Shown here piece by piece: positions 63,563 to 64,000 of a stretch of DNA of 64,000 nucleotides. Source of the stretch: Roseicyclus marinus (GTDB taxonomy: Bacteria > Pseudomonadota > Alphaproteobacteria > Rhodobacterales > Rhodobacteraceae). Positions within the stretch are counted from its first letter, which is position 1; each line of letters starts with the position of its first letter. Position numbers and translations under genes: made by a program. The DNA lies in contig NZ_AP027266.1 in the NCBI RefSeq assembly GCF_036322625.1, positions 1,243,001-1,307,000 of the forward strand, given 5' to 3'. The notes under the pieces are model-generated. The model saw nothing but the letters and a program-made list of their open reading frames with translations, was not told where the DNA came from and did not search any database.

Positions 63563-64000
63563 ATGGATCGTCGTTCGTTCCTGAGAACGTCCGCAATTGG
63601 TGGCGCGGCCGCCGCAACCACCACCTTGGCTGCACCCGCCATCGCGCAGGGCAACCGCACGCTCACCCTCGTCACGTCGGTTCCCGACGGTTTCGCGGTT
63701 TTCGATGACGCGGCACAACTCGCCATCGACTACATCACCGCCATGACCGACGGCCAGCTGTCGTTCAACAAGATGCCCGCAGGCAGCCTCGTGGGCGCCT
63801 TCGAGGTGTTCGACGCCGTGTCCGCCGGCCAGGCCGACCTGTATCACTCGGCAGAATACTACTTCCTGAACCAGCACCCGGCCTTCGCCTTCTTCACCGC
63901 CGTGCCCTTCGGCATGACGGCACAGGAAATGGCCAACTGGTACTACCGTCGCGGCGGTCAGGAACTGCACGACAACCTGTCCTCGCTCTTCAACCTCAAG
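63563..64000 (+). CDS. TRAP transporter solute receptor DctP (5' part, cut by window end)
   Basis: The first 146 codons of a periplasmic binding protein of tripartite TRAP transporters. The twin-Arg signal MDRRSFLRTSAIGG with cleavage after APAIAQ (about residue 29) indicates Tat export of a folded protein. The mature start GNRTLTLVTSVPDGF and LDYITAMTDGQLSFNKMPAGSLVGAFEVFDAVSAG, shown in part, fit the DctP/TakP group. Its usual ligands are carboxylates, including branched-chain 2-oxo acids. The ATG follows GGGGAGGATACC. The gene continues past the window, and partner permease genes are not visible. Confidence 0.88.
   Translation, partial: MDRRSFLRTSAIGGAAAATTTLAAPAIAQGNRTLTLVTSVPDGFAVFDDAAQLAIDYITAMTDGQLSFNKMPAGSLVGAFEVFDAVSAGQADLYHSAEYYFLNQHPAFAFFTAVPFGMTAQEMANWYYRRGGQELHDNLSSLFNLK

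Overview
The window is about 64 kb of high-GC chromosomal DNA from an alphaproteobacterium, most likely of the order Rhodobacterales (Rhodobacter/Roseobacter group). Supporting signs are the irr-fabA-fabB-fabI block, a pyruvate dehydrogenase E1 beta with an N-terminal lipoyl domain, the ppiD-trpE ... trpG-trpD-trpC-moaC-moeA-lexA order, a GTTC-N7-GTTC type SOS operator at lexA, a CHCC zinc-finger (complex I 13-kDa-like) gene and a Tat-dependent TRAP solute receptor. Coding density is high. I saw no rRNA, tRNA, insertion sequence, prophage or CRISPR array. It reads as core chromosome with a few accessory patches.

Layout. 1-3.6 kb: cysE, a palindrome-rich spacer, typA and irr. 3.7-6.4 kb: fabA-fabB-fabI. 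6.5-8.4 kb: a cytochrome c / PQQ-type sugar dehydrogenase pair. 8.6-11.7 kb: FKBP isomerase, then HAD dehalogenase, alpha/beta hydrolase and threonine dehydratase in a tight run. 11.7-18.6 kb: MFS exporter, pcaD-pcaB, a zinc alcohol dehydrogenase, an enolase-superfamily enzyme and a GntR/FadR regulator with its own operator. 18.6-22 kb: OmpA lipoprotein, Ada-like methyltransferase, nth and a PfkB kinase. 22-25 kb: a divergent sulfotransferase / branching-glycosyltransferase pair, HIT protein and zinc-finger protein. 25-28.7 kb: polA and a pseudouridine synthase. 28.7-33 kb: pdhA-pdhB-pdhC followed by an AhpD-like protein. 33-41.8 kb: ftsB-like, class I aldolase, pgk, a Fur/Mur regulator, SelO, nucleoside hydrolase, gltA and gltX. 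41.9-54.2 kb: comEC, lexA, the molybdopterin and tryptophan genes, a divergent-deacetylase protein and a PpiD-like chaperone. 54.3-58.1 kb: aminotransferase, ssb, lytic transglycosylase, ECF sigma factor and EF-hand protein. 58.2-63.2 kb: ilvN, a BCCT transporter, a universal stress protein and ilvB with a leader-peptide attenuator. From 63.6 kb: a TRAP transporter receptor cut by the window end.

The non-coding DNA is the most unusual part. A dispersed intergenic element of about 23 bp (core ATATTT, then GGAAAGATGAAG) occurs at least seven times. Two perfect palindromes sharing a TTCGTACGAA core lie between the EF-hand gene and ilvN, and another perfect palindrome follows polA and its partner. 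Four palindromes fill the cysE-typA gap. The ilvB leader contains a promoter, a 15-residue peptide rich in Ile/Leu/Val, an antiterminator and a terminator. fabB is preceded by a 10-codon ORF that looks like a small duplication of the gene's own start. lexA has three GTTC half-sites in register. These signals were read by eye; folding, transcript mapping and genome-wide repeat counts were not possible here.
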